Assembly: GCF_001483755.1 (NCBI RefSeq) | Contig: NZ_LQBK01000002.1 | Span: 257,041 to 321,040 of the forward strand | Reading direction: 5' to 3' | Source: Kocuria rosea subsp. polaris | GTDB taxonomy: Bacteria > Actinomycetota > Actinomycetes > Actinomycetales > Micrococcaceae | DNA: 64,000 bases | Part shown: one piece after another, positions 10,249 through 17,948 of the stretch | Layout: the number at the start of each line of letters is the position of its first letter | Position numbering within the stretch: position 1 is the stretch's first letter | Program-made: the position numbers and the translations under genes | The notes under the pieces: generated by a model | Database searches by the model: none | Told to the model about the DNA's origin: nothing | Seen by the model: the letters and a program-made list of their open reading frames with translations, nothing else

Positions 10249-11334
10249 GTGTCCCACCATCCCATTCGCGTGGCCGTCGCCGGTGTCGGCAACTGCGCCT
10301 CCTCGCTGATCCAGGGCGTGCACTTCTACGCCGACGCCGATCCCACGGCTTCCGTGCCGGGTCTGATGCACGTGGTCTTCGGTGACTACCATGTGTCCGA
10401 CATCGAGTTCGTGGCCGCCTTCGACGTCGACGCCGCCAAGGTCGGGACCGACCTGTGCGAGGCGATCGGCGCCGGCGAGAACAACACCCTGGTCTTCGCG
10501 ACCGTCCCGCACACCGGGGTGACGGTGCAGCGCGGGCCCACCCTGGACGGGCTGGGGGCCTACTACCGGGAGGCGGTCCAGGAGTCGGCGGAGCCCCCGG
10601 TGGACGTGGCCGCCGCCCTGCGCCAGGCGCAGGTGGACGTGCTGGTGTCCTATCTGCCGGTGGGCTCGGAGGAGGCCGACCGGTACTACGCCCAGGCGGC
10701 CCTGGAGGCCGGGGTGGCCTTCGTCAACGCGCTGCCGGTGTTCATCGCCTCCGACCCGGGGTGGGCGCAGAAGTTCACCGAGGCGGGGGTGCCGATCGTC
10801 GGGGACGACATCAAGTCCCAGATCGGGGCGACGATCACCCACCGGGTGCTGGCGAAGCTCATGGAGGACCGCGGCTACGTGCTGGACCGGACGTACCAGC
10901 TCAACGTGGGCGGGAACATGGACTTCATGAACATGCTGGAGCGGACCCGGCTGGAGTCGAAGAAGATCTCCAAGACCCAGGCGGTGACCTCCAACGTGGA
11001 GCGGGAGTTCGGCACGAAGGACGTGCACATCGGGCCCTCGGATCACGTGCCGTGGTTGGAGGACCGGAAGTTCGCCTTCGTGCGCCTGGAGGGCCACGGC
11101 TTCGGCAACGCGCCGATCAGCCTGGAGTACAAGCTGGAGGTGTGGGACTCGCCGAACTCGGCCGGGGTGATCATCGACGCGATCCGGGCGGCGAAGATCG
11201 GGGCCGATCGCGGGGTCGGGGGTCCGTTGACCTCGGCCTCGGCGTACTTCATGAAGTCCCCGCACGTGCAGCTGCCCGACGACGTGGCGCGGGCGGACCT
11301 GGAGGCCTTCATCCGCGGCGAGCGCGAACGCTGA
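10249..11334 (+). CDS. ino1: Inositol-3-phosphate synthase, short actinobacterial type
   Basis: Converts glucose 6-phosphate to 1D-myo-inositol 3-phosphate with NAD as cofactor. This is the acceptor used by MshA for mycothiol, and a precursor of inositol lipids. The 361-residue protein has the N-terminal Rossmann motif [18 protein letters not shown], then [43 protein letters not shown] and [11 protein letters not shown]. These are all hallmarks of the short bacterial Ino1, about 360 residues as in mycobacteria. The GTG at 10249 follows AAAGGAG by four bases. It is convergent with the phosphatase-mshA pair, placing three likely mycothiol-related genes side by side. Confidence 0.95.
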   Translation: MSHHPIRVAVAGVGNCASSLIQGVHFYADADPTASVPGLMHVVFGDYHVSDIEFVAAFDVDAAKVGTDLCEAIGAGENNTLVFATVPHTGVTVQRGPTLDGLGAYYREAVQESAEPPVDVAAALRQAQVDVLVSYLPVGSEEADRYYAQAALEAGVAFVNALPVFIASDPGWAQKFTEAGVPIVGDDIKSQIGATITHRVLAKLMEDRGYVLDRTYQLNVGGNMDFMNMLERTRLESKKISKTQAVTSNVEREFGTKDVHIGPSDHVPWLEDRKFAFVRLEGHGFGNAPISLEYKLEVWDSPNSAGVIIDAIRAAKIGADRGVGGPLTSASAYFMKSPHVQLPDDVARADLEAFIRGERER

Positions 11335-11352
11335 ACCCCGGCCGCCCGTCGT

Positions 11353-11384
11353 CGGCCCTCGCACCGTCCCCGGTGCGGGGGCCG
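11353..11384. terminator. Bidirectional terminator between ino1 and the putative phosphatase
   Basis: A 13-bp stem (11353-11365 with 11372-11384, one G-U type pair) and a 6-base loop lie between two convergent genes, 18 bases after the ino1 stop and 17 bases after the minus-strand stop. No T tract, as is usual in such GC-rich genomes. Confidence 0.65.
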
Positions 11385-11400
11385 GCGCCGTCCGGGGCCC

Positions 11401-12189
11401 TCAGACGTAGTCCGCCAGGCCGGCGCGGTGGAGCACGAACGCGGTGACGGGCTCGTAGACGCGCGGCGGGAGGTTGTCGTCGAGCGGCACGGCGACCTCG
11501 ACCTGGCCCTGCGCCTCCGCCACGAACACTCCGGGGTCGTTGCAGTCCGCGACCGCGACGGTCCGCAGCCCCCGCGAGCCGGCCGCCCCGGCGAGGCCGT
11601 GGTCGGCGACCACGAGGTCGGGCGGGTTCTGCCCGTCGCGGCGCAGCTTCTCGAGGGTCAGGGACATGGGACCGGGGAAGTGGGTGTGCCGCAGCCCGCC
11701 GTACTGCTCCACCATCACCACGCTCTCGATCTGCCGGACGTCGCCGTCCTCGAAGGGGAAGCCGTCCGGGACGTGCACCACGTGCGCGCCCGCGCGGCGG
11801 ACCACCCGGGCCAGCTGCGCGTAGACCGGGAACAGGCCGGCCGGGTGCCCGGTGGCGAAGAGCACGCGGCCCCCGCCGGCGACCACCTCGCCCAGGACCG
11901 CCGCGTAGCGCTCCAGCGCGGCGACGCAGAGCTCCGCGGAGATCGTGTCCTGGCCCTCGCGGTGCGCCCGGTCGGGGGAGATGCCGACCCGGTCCCGCAT
12001 GAGCGCGAACACGTCCTCGAAGGTCCACTCCCGGGTGCGCAGCACCCCCATGTGCTGGTGCTGGTCGCCGTCGAGGAAGCCCTGGATGTTGCGCAGGTTC
12101 GCCTCACGGGGCGTGGCCACCGCTCCGGTGATGCGGTGGTGATCGAGGTGGCGGGCGAGGTCTGCGGGGGAGAGGGGGGGAGTCGTCAC
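11401..12189 (-). CDS. Putative phosphatase of unknown substrate, coupled to mshA
   Basis: A 262-residue soluble protein. I recognise it only as a family often labelled 'phosphatase' in Actinobacteria, without a motif I can tie to a known mechanism. Conserved-looking blocks are RITGAVATPREANLRNIQGFLDGD, GISPDRAHREGQDTIS, RVLFATGHPAGLFPVYAQLAR, DLVVADHGLAGAAG and VADCNDPGVFVAEAQG followed by VPLDDNLPPRVYEP. The many His, Asp and Asn residues would suit a metal-dependent enzyme. The GTG start at 12189 overlaps the last four bases of mshA, so it is almost certainly translated with mshA. Mycothiol synthesis needs a phosphatase right after MshA (the unassigned MshA2 step), so this is a good candidate, by inference only. 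Confidence 0.6.
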   Translation of the reverse strand: MTTPPLSPADLARHLDHHRITGAVATPREANLRNIQGFLDGDQHQHMGVLRTREWTFEDVFALMRDRVGISPDRAHREGQDTISAELCVAALERYAAVLGEVVAGGGRVLFATGHPAGLFPVYAQLARVVRRAGAHVVHVPDGFPFEDGDVRQIESVVMVEQYGGLRHTHFPGPMSLTLEKLRRDGQNPPDLVVADHGLAGAAGSRGLRTVAVADCNDPGVFVAEAQGQVEVAVPLDDNLPPRVYEPVTAFVLHRAGLADYV

Positions 12190-13478
12190 CGTTCGAGTGT
12201 ATTCAGCCGCCGGCCCCTACCGTGGCGTACCCCCGCCCGGGCCCGCGTGCGGGCGTAGACCTCCGCCGTGGACCGGGCGGTGCGCTCCCAGGAGTGGCCC
12301 TGGGCGCGCCGGGCGGCCGCCGCACCCATGCGCTCCAGCGCGGCGGGGTCGGCGGCGAGCGCCAGCACGGCGCGGGCCCACGAACCGGGGTCTCGGTCGG
12401 GCACGAGCCGGCCGGTGAGCCCGTCGAGCACCGCGGTGCGCAGACCGTCGACGTCCGTGGCGAGCACCGGCGTGCCGCACGCCTGGGCCTCCAGCGCCAC
12501 GAGCCCGAACGTCTCGGACGAGGACGGGACGGCCACGACGTCGGCCCGGCGCATCCGGGCCGCGAGCTGCGGGGCGGGCAGGGCGGGCCCGAAGCGCACG
12601 GCGTCCGCCAGGCCCAGCTCCCGCACGCGCTCCCGCAGCGCGGCCGTGAAGCCCCGGGTGCCGACCCCCACGACCTCCAGCTCCACGGCCACGTCCGGGG
12701 CGGTCTGCCGGATCCGTGCGAGCGCGTCGACGAGCACGTGCGGGCCCTTGAGCGCCTGCAGGCGGCCGGCGAACAGGATCCGCAGCGGGCGTCCGGGCGC
12801 ACCGGGGGGCGCCCCGCCGGTGCGGCGGGGCTCCCCGGGAGCGGCGTCCGGGGTGAAGGCCGAGAGGTCGACGCCCGGGGTGATCACGGTCAGGCGTGCC
12901 GGGTCGGCGTCGTAGAGCTCGATCATCTGCAGCGCCTCGGTCCGGGTGTTCACCACCGTGGCCTCGGCCCGGGCGATCAGCCCGGCCTCGGCCTCGGCCC
13001 GGGAGGCGGGCTCGAGGCCCTCCCCGGTCCGGGTGCGCAGGTTCTTCCCGAGCGCCGTGGTGTGCAGGGTCAGCACGAGCGGGACCCCCCACCCGTCGGC
13101 GAGCTCCCGGCCCGCGGCGCCGGAGAGCCAGTAGTGGGCGTGCACCACGTCGGGCCGGTCGGCCTCCGCGCGGAGCACGTCCGCGAAGGCGGAGGTGAAC
13201 CCCGGCAGGTCCTCCTTGCTCGCCCCGGCGGCCCCGGGCAGGGCCACGGTGAGCAGCCGCAGCCCGCGGCGGATGGGGGTGGTGCGCACGCCCGCGGCGG
13301 CGGGGGCGCCGGCGCCGCGGTCGAGGGTGGCCATGTCCACGGTGTGGCCGGCGTCCACGAGGGCATCGGCGAGGTGGCGGACGTAGACGTTCATCCCGCC
13401 CGCATCCCCCGACCCCGGTTGCTCGAGGGGACAGGTGTGCAGGCTGATCAGCAGGACGTGGCGGGGCGCGGCGGACAC
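12186..13478 (-). CDS. mshA: D-inositol-3-phosphate glycosyltransferase MshA
   Basis: First committed step of mycothiol: transfers GlcNAc from UDP-GlcNAc to 1D-myo-inositol 3-phosphate. The 430-residue GT-B (GT4) protein has the MshA signature near the N-terminus, ISLHTCPLEQPGSGDAGGMNVYVRHLADAL. It also has VVHAHYWLSG, LHTTALGKN, ITPGVDLSAFTPD, FAGRLQALKGPHVLVDAL and the C-terminal donor-binding SSSETFGLVALEAQACGTPV. A region around residues 200-215 (APGEPRRTGGAPPGAPGRP) looks like a lineage-specific loop. The start is GTG at 13478, six bases after a TAGAGT hexamer, so the mRNA is probably leaderless. It overlaps the downstream putative phosphatase by four bases. Confidence 0.92.
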   Translation of the reverse strand: MSAAPRHVLLISLHTCPLEQPGSGDAGGMNVYVRHLADALVDAGHTVDMATLDRGAGAPAAAGVRTTPIRRGLRLLTVALPGAAGASKEDLPGFTSAFADVLRAEADRPDVVHAHYWLSGAAGRELADGWGVPLVLTLHTTALGKNLRTRTGEGLEPASRAEAEAGLIARAEATVVNTRTEALQMIELYDADPARLTVITPGVDLSAFTPDAAPGEPRRTGGAPPGAPGRPLRILFAGRLQALKGPHVLVDALARIRQTAPDVAVELEVVGVGTRGFTAALRERVRELGLADAVRFGPALPAPQLAARMRRADVVAVPSSSETFGLVALEAQACGTPVLATDVDGLRTAVLDGLTGRLVPDRDPGSWARAVLALAADPAALERMGAAAARRAQGHSWERTARSTAEVYARTRARAGVRHGRGRRLNTLER

Positions 13479-13484
13479 GGCTCA

Positions 13485-13490
13485 ACTCTA
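13485..13490 (-). promoter_or_regulatory. -10 hexamer of a leaderless mshA transcript
   Basis: On the minus strand TAGAGT is followed by six bases and the GTG start of mshA. Transcription would then start at or next to the start codon. Confidence 0.6.
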
Positions 13491-13533
13491 GCGTCCGGCC
13501 GCCGGGACACCGGCGGCCCGGCCCCGGACCGGG

Positions 13534-13598
13534 TCCGCCCCTGCACCGGGCCCGCCCCTGCACCGGTCCGCCCCTGCATCGGCCCGTCCCTGCGCCGG
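13534..13598 (+). repeat. Four copies of a 16-17 bp repeat between mshA and alr
   Basis: Units at 13534-13549, 13550-13566, 13567-13582 and 13583-13598 follow the pattern TCCGCCCCTGCACCGG with one to three changes each. They fill most of the 150-bp divergent region upstream of both genes. They could be a minisatellite or repeated binding sites; nothing in the sequence decides between these. Confidence 0.7.
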
Positions 13599-13616
13599 GC
13601 GCGACGGCGCCGGTGC

Positions 13617-13622
13617 GAGAAT
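13617..13622 (+). promoter_or_regulatory. Weak -10 hexamer before alr
   Basis: GAGAAT lies seven bases before the GTG at 13630 and shares the AAT-GGG context of the TAGAAT elements elsewhere, but lacks the leading TA. If active it gives a leaderless alr mRNA, which excludes the ATG at 13621 because that codon overlaps the hexamer. Confidence 0.4.
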
Positions 13623-13629
13623 GGGACCC

Positions 13630-14877
13630 GTGAACCGTGCTGAACCCGTCCCGGCCGACCCGTCCGGCGGCGTCCTCCGCCCCCCGCCCCGCCCCGAGCG
13701 CAGCGCCGTGGTCGACCTCGCCGCGGTCCGCGCCAACGTGCGCCGGCTGCGGGCCCTCGCCGCTCCCGCCCGGCTGATGGCCGTGGTCAAGGCGGACGCC
13801 TACGGCCACGGCGCGGTCCCCGTGGCCCGCGCGGCGCTCGAGGCCGGCGCGGACGCCCTGGGCGTCGCCCACGTCGGCGAGGCCCTCGCGCTGCGGGCCG
13901 CGGGGATCGGCGCTCCCGTGCTCGCGTGGCTGCACACCGTGGACACGGACTTCGCGGCGGCGCTCGCCGCCGACGTCGAGCTGGGCGTCAGCGGGTGGGA
14001 GCTCGCCCCGATCACGGAGGCCGCCCGCGCGCGCGGCGGCACCGCCCGCATCCACCTCAAGATCGACACGGGCCTGGGCCGCAACGGCGCGCCGGAGGCC
14101 CTCTGGCCCGCGCTCGTGCGGGCCGCCGCGCAGGCCGAGGCCGAGGGCCTCGTGCAGGTCGTGGGCGTCTTCACCCACCTGGCCGTCGCCGACGAGCCCG
14201 CCCGGCCCGAGACCCGGGAGCAGCTCGAGCGCTTCCGCGCGGCCGTGGCCACGGCCCGTGCCGCCGGGCTCCGGCCCGCCCTGCGGCACGCGGCGAACTC
14301 GCCCGGCCTGTTCGGCGCCCCCGGGCTCGAACGCCCCGGGGACATGCTCCTGGACATGGTCCGGGTGGGCGTCTGCCTCTACGGGCTCTCCCCGTTCGCC
14401 GACCGCACCCCGGAGCAGCTCGGCCTCGTGCCCGCCATGACCCTGCGCAGCACGGTCAGCGCGGTCAAGGAGGTCCCGGCGGGACAGGGCGTGTCCTACG
14501 GGCTGAGCTACGTCACCGACCGGCCCACCACCCTGGCGCTCGTCCCGCTGGGCTACGCCGACGGCGTCCCGCGCTCCGGCACCGGCGGGCCGGTGCGGAT
14601 CCAGGGCCGCACCTACCCGGAGGTCGGCCGGGTCGCGATGGACCAGATCGTCGTGGACCTCGGCGCGCCGGGCCTGTCCGCCCCCGAGCACGGACTGCTC
14701 GGGGCGGAGGCCGTGCTGTTCGGGGCGGGGGAGAACCCCTCGGCGAGCGCGTGGGCGGACGCCGCCGGCACCATCAACTACGAGATCGTCACCCGCGTCT
14801 CGCCCCGCGTGCCGCGGGTGCACCTGCACGCCGCGGAGGACCGGGGCGGCGCGGGCCCGGAGGGAGAACAGGCATGA
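13630..14877 (+). CDS. alr: Alanine racemase
   Basis: PLP enzyme that makes D-alanine for peptidoglycan. The 415-residue protein (from GTG 13630) has the PLP-binding lysine in MAVVKADAYGHG (about Lys54), the catalytic tyrosine in GVSYGLSYVTDRP (about Tyr290), RVGVCLYGLSPF for phosphate and dimer contacts, and GRVAMDQIVVD near the C-terminus. An in-frame ATG at 13621 adds only MGP; I prefer the GTG because of the hexamer placement and the lack of a ribosome-binding site. The stop overlaps the tsaE ATG (ATGA), opening an alr-tsaE-tsaB-rimI-tsaD run as in many Actinobacteria. Confidence 0.95.
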   Translation: MNRAEPVPADPSGGVLRPPPRPERSAVVDLAAVRANVRRLRALAAPARLMAVVKADAYGHGAVPVARAALEAGADALGVAHVGEALALRAAGIGAPVLAWLHTVDTDFAAALAADVELGVSGWELAPITEAARARGGTARIHLKIDTGLGRNGAPEALWPALVRAAAQAEAEGLVQVVGVFTHLAVADEPARPETREQLERFRAAVATARAAGLRPALRHAANSPGLFGAPGLERPGDMLLDMVRVGVCLYGLSPFADRTPEQLGLVPAMTLRSTVSAVKEVPAGQGVSYGLSYVTDRPTTLALVPLGYADGVPRSGTGGPVRIQGRTYPEVGRVAMDQIVVDLGAPGLSAPEHGLLGAEAVLFGAGENPSASAWADAAGTINYEIVTRVSPRVPRVHLHAAEDRGGAGPEGEQA

Positions 14878-15527
14878 GCGAGTGGACGCGGACCGTGACG
14901 GTGGACGGGCCCGGGCGGACCCAGGCCCTGGCCGAGCGGCTGGGCGGGCAGCTGCGCGCCGGGGACCTGCTGGTCCTCACCGGCGAGCTCGGCGCGGGCA
15001 AGACCACGTTCACCCAGGGCCTGGGACGGGGCCTGGGGGTGCGCGAGGGGATCATCTCGCCCACGTTCGTGCTGGTGCGCCGCCACCCCAGCGTCCCGGA
15101 CGGGCCCCGGCCCGGCGGCCCGGACCTGGTGCACGTCGACGCCTACCGGCTGGGCTCCGCGGCGGAGGTCGACGACATCGACCTGGAGGACACCGTGGAC
15201 ACGGCCGTCACCGTGGTCGAGTGGGGCGCCGGGAAGGTGGAGCACCTGGCGGAGTCCCGCCTCGAGATCGTGCTGGAGCGCGCCGTGGGCGCCGACCCGC
15301 TCGGCCCCGGCGCCCCGTCCGGGACGGGGGCGGGCCCGGAGGACCCGGGCCGCACGGACGAGGACCCGAGCGACCCGGACGGGGACCCGAGCGACCCGGA
15401 CGAGGGCCCGAGCGACCCGGACGGGGACCCGGGCGACCCGGACGGGGACCCGGGCGATGAGCCCCGCCGCATCACGCTCACCGGGATCGGCCCGCGCTGG
15501 GCGGGCGGGCCGCCGCGGCTCGACTGA
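14874..15527 (+). CDS. tsaE: tRNA t6A biosynthesis ATPase TsaE with an inserted acidic repeat
   Basis: P-loop ATPase that works with TsaB and TsaD to make the N6-threonylcarbamoyl group on A37 of ANN-decoding tRNAs. Walker A is TGELGAGKTTFTQGLG near residues 40-55, followed by ISPTFVLVRRH and the HVDAYRLGS motif. Usual length is about 150-170; this one has 217. The excess is a low-complexity insert (about residues 147-196) containing five 7-residue repeats of the DGDPSDP type. The insert separates LEIVLERA from the final strand RRITLTGIGPRW. The reading frame and the conserved C-terminal strand are intact, so the protein is probably functional. Confidence 0.92.
   Translation: MSEWTRTVTVDGPGRTQALAERLGGQLRAGDLLVLTGELGAGKTTFTQGLGRGLGVREGIISPTFVLVRRHPSVPDGPRPGGPDLVHVDAYRLGSAAEVDDIDLEDTVDTAVTVVEWGAGKVEHLAESRLEIVLERAVGADPLGPGAPSGTGAGPEDPGRTDEDPSDPDGDPSDPDEGPSDPDGDPGDPDGDPGDEPRRITLTGIGPRWAGGPPRLD
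15357..15461 (+). repeat. 21-bp minisatellite, five copies, inside tsaE
   Basis: Five contiguous 21-bp units (15357, 15378, 15399, 15420 and 15441 as starts) encode D-(E/G)-(D/G)-P-(S/G)-D-(P/E). Unit length is a multiple of three, so copy-number change keeps the frame. Units differ at a few positions, mostly G/A and A/G changes. Confidence 0.92.
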
Positions 15528-15597
15528 TCGCCCCGGCCGGCCCGTCCGGCCCGGCGGCGGACCGGGCGGGCCGGGCGGGGCAGGGCGGGGCGGGCAC

Positions 15598-15603
15598 TAC
15601 ACT
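15598..15603 (+). promoter_or_regulatory. -10 hexamer of a leaderless tsaB transcript
   Basis: TACACT, then six bases, then the GTG of tsaB. It provides an internal promoter in the alr-tsaD cluster where the gap between tsaE and tsaB is widest (82 bp). Confidence 0.6.
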
Positions 15604-15609
15604 GGTCGG

Positions 15610-16287
15610 GTGCTCCTCCTGTGCCTGGACTCCTCCGCCGTCGCCTCCGCCGCCCTCGTGACCGGTGCGGGCGAGGTGCTCGGCTCCTTCGCGAGCCCGG
15701 ACACCCGCTCCCACGCCGAGGTCCTGGCCCCCGCGGTCCGGGACCTGCTGGCCGGCCACGGCGTTCCGGGCGGCGACCTCGACGGGATCCTCGTGGGCAC
15801 CGGTCCCGGGCCGTTCACCGGCCTGCGTGCGGGGATCGCGACGGCGCGGGCCCTCGCCTTCGCCTGGGACGTCCCGCTGCACGGGCTCATGAGCCTCGAG
15901 GCCCTCGCCCAGGACGCGGCCGCGCACGCCCGGACGGCCGGGCACGAGGAGTTCCTCGTGCTCACCGACGCCCGGCGCAAGGAGGTCTACTGGGCGCGCT
16001 ACGCCCTGGCCGAGGACGGACCGCGGCCGGCCGGGGGCCCCGGCGTGGCCGCCGCCGAGCAGCTGCCCGCGCTGCCCGCCTACGGCCGCGGCGCGGGGAT
16101 CTACGCGGACCGCCTGGCCCGTCCCGTCCCGGAGTTCGCCGCGGCGCAGCCCACGGCGTCGTCCCTGGGCCTCGCCGCCGCGCGCCGCGCGGCCCGCGGG
16201 GAGGCGCCGTCCCCGGACACGACCCCGCTGTACCTGCGCGAGTCCGACGCGAAGGTGCCCGGCCCCCGGAAGCGGGCGGGCGCGTGA
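15610..16287 (+). CDS. tsaB: tRNA t6A biosynthesis protein TsaB
   Basis: Non-catalytic ASKHA-fold partner of TsaD in t6A synthesis. The 225-residue protein starts [16 protein letters not shown] and has the diagnostic [21 protein letters not shown] near residues 63-83 and [15 protein letters not shown] near 120. The start GTG at 15610 follows a TACACT hexamer by six bases; the frame is open further upstream, but no conserved sequence is there. The stop overlaps the rimI GTG by four bases. The C-terminal [15 protein letters not shown] is typical of actinobacterial TsaB. Confidence 0.93.
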   Translation: MLLLCLDSSAVASAALVTGAGEVLGSFASPDTRSHAEVLAPAVRDLLAGHGVPGGDLDGILVGTGPGPFTGLRAGIATARALAFAWDVPLHGLMSLEALAQDAAAHARTAGHEEFLVLTDARRKEVYWARYALAEDGPRPAGGPGVAAAEQLPALPAYGRGAGIYADRLARPVPEFAAAQPTASSLGLAAARRAARGEAPSPDTTPLYLRESDAKVPGPRKRAGA

Positions 16288-16823
16288 GCGCCGCGCCCGG
16301 GCGCGGCCCCTGGACGCTGCGCCGAATGGTGCCCGCGGACCTCGCGGCGGTGCACGCGCTCGAGCGGCGGCTCTTCCCCGTGGACGCCTGGCCGCTGGAG
16401 ATGTTCTCCGCGGAGCTGGCCCAACCCGTGTGCTGGTACTGGGTGGCGGAGCAGGACGGCGAGATCGTCGGCTACGCAGGACTGATGTGCATCCGCCCCG
16501 TGGGCGACGTGCAGACCATCGCCGTGGTCCCCGAGCACGAGGGCCGCGGGATCGGCTCCGCCCTGCTGCGCACCCTGCACGCGCAGGCCCGGGAGCTCGG
16601 CGCCACCGAGGTGCTGCTCGAGGTCCGCGCCGACAACCCGCGCGCCCAGCGGCTCTACCGCCGCTTCGGCTACGAGCAGATCCACGTCCGCCCCCGCTAC
16701 TACCGGGACGGCGCCGACGCGCTGATCATGCGGCTCGACCTCGCCGCGCCGAGCGCCCCCGGCACCCCGGGCGCACCGGACGCCCCCACGGAACCGGACA
16801 CCCCCACGGAGGAGACCCCATGA
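16284..16823 (+). CDS. rimI: Ribosomal-protein-alanine N-acetyltransferase RimI
   Basis: GNAT enzyme that acetylates the N-terminal alanine of ribosomal protein S18 in the best-studied bacteria; the actinobacterial enzyme may have wider targets. The 179-residue protein has the acetyl-CoA motif [17 protein letters not shown] near residues 77-93 and the terminal [16 protein letters not shown] motif. A 25-residue Pro/Thr/Glu-rich tail ([18 protein letters not shown]...) follows the catalytic domain. It overlaps tsaB (GTGA) and tsaD (ATGA) by four bases each, so it is tightly coupled to t6A synthesis genes. Confidence 0.9.
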   Translation: MSAAPGRGPWTLRRMVPADLAAVHALERRLFPVDAWPLEMFSAELAQPVCWYWVAEQDGEIVGYAGLMCIRPVGDVQTIAVVPEHEGRGIGSALLRTLHAQARELGATEVLLEVRADNPRAQRLYRRFGYEQIHVRPRYYRDGADALIMRLDLAAPSAPGTPGAPDAPTEPDTPTEETP

Positions 16824-17917
16824 CCGACGGACCGCTCGTGCTGGGCATCGAGTCCTCGTGCGACGAGACCGGCGTGGGGATCGTGCGGGGGCGCACCCTG
16901 CTCGCCAACGTCGTGTCCTCCTCCATGGACGAGCACGCGCGCTTCGGCGGCGTGATCCCCGAGATCGCCTCCCGCGCCCACCTCGACGCGATCGTGCCCG
17001 CCCTCCGCGAGGCCCTGGACCGGGCGGGCGTGGACCTCGAGGACCTCGACGCCCTCGCGGTGACCTCCGGCCCCGGACTGGCCGGGGCCCTCATGGTGGG
17101 CGTGGCCGCCGCCAAGGCCCTCGCCGTGGCCACGGGCAAGCCCCTCTACGCCGTCAACCACCTCGTGGCGCACGTCAGCGTGGGCCTGCTCGAGGACGCC
17201 GGGGTCGAGGGCTTCCAGGGCGCCTTCGACGACGGCCTGCCCCGCGACCTCGGGGCGCTGCTGGTCTCCGGCGGGCACACCGAGATCCTCGCCGTCGAGG
17301 ACCTCGGCCGGGACGTGCGCCTGCTCGGGGCCACGATCGACGACGCGGCCGGCGAGGCCTACGACAAGGTGGCCCGGGTCCTGGGCCTGGACTACCCCGG
17401 CGGCCCGGCCATCGACGCCGCCGCCCGGGACGGGGACCCCACCGCCTTCCGCCTGCCGCGCGGGCTCACCGCGGGCAAGTACATGGGCTCCGCCGAGCGG
17501 CCCGGGCCGCACCGCTACGACTTCTCCTTCTCCGGGCTCAAGACCGCCGTCGCCCGGGTCGTGGAGGGCTGCGAGGCCCGGGGCGAGACGGTGCCGGTGG
17601 CCGACGTCGCGGCGTCCTTCCAGGAGTCGGTGGCCGACGTCGTCACCCGCAAGGCCGTGCTCGCCTGCACCGAGCAGGGGCTCGGGACGCTGCTGCTGGG
17701 CGGGGGAGTGGCCGCGAACTCCCGGCTGCGGGAGCTCACGGCCGAGCGCTGCGCCGAGCACGGGATCGAGCTGGTGATCCCCCGGCTCCCGCTGTGCACC
17801 GACAACGGGGTCATGGTCGCGGCGCTCGCCGCCCGGGTCGTGGCCGACGGCCGGGCGCCCTCCGGGCTGGACTTCGCCGCGGACTCGTCCCTGCCGGTCA
17901 CCACCGTGTCCGTGTGA
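16820..17917 (+). CDS. tsaD: tRNA N6-adenosine threonylcarbamoyltransferase TsaD
   Basis: Catalytic subunit that moves the threonylcarbamoyl group onto A37 of tRNA. The 365-residue protein has [16 protein letters not shown] at the start, the metal-binding [10 protein letters not shown] motif (His about 114 and 118), [38 protein letters not shown] and [15 protein letters not shown] near the end with a third metal ligand region [12 protein letters not shown]. The ATG overlaps the rimI stop. It ends the alr-to-tsaD run and is followed by a hairpin terminator. Confidence 0.96.
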   Translation: MTDGPLVLGIESSCDETGVGIVRGRTLLANVVSSSMDEHARFGGVIPEIASRAHLDAIVPALREALDRAGVDLEDLDALAVTSGPGLAGALMVGVAAAKALAVATGKPLYAVNHLVAHVSVGLLEDAGVEGFQGAFDDGLPRDLGALLVSGGHTEILAVEDLGRDVRLLGATIDDAAGEAYDKVARVLGLDYPGGPAIDAAARDGDPTAFRLPRGLTAGKYMGSAERPGPHRYDFSFSGLKTAVARVVEGCEARGETVPVADVAASFQESVADVVTRKAVLACTEQGLGTLLLGGGVAANSRLRELTAERCAEHGIELVIPRLPLCTDNGVMVAALAARVVADGRAPSGLDFAADSSLPVTTVSV

Positions 17918-17926
17918 GCGGGCGCG

Positions 17927-17948
17927 CCGGGCGGGCGCACCCGCCCGG
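17927..17948. terminator. Terminator between tsaD and the carboxylate-amine ligase
   Basis: A 9-bp GC stem (17927-17935 with 17940-17948) and a 4-base loop lie in the 31-bp gap between two convergent stop codons, so it can serve both directions. Confidence 0.6.

Noticed and set aside
13534..13598. CRISPR array
   Set aside because: The repeats are directly adjacent, about 16 bp, with no unique spacers and no cas genes; the same holds for the other repeats in the window.
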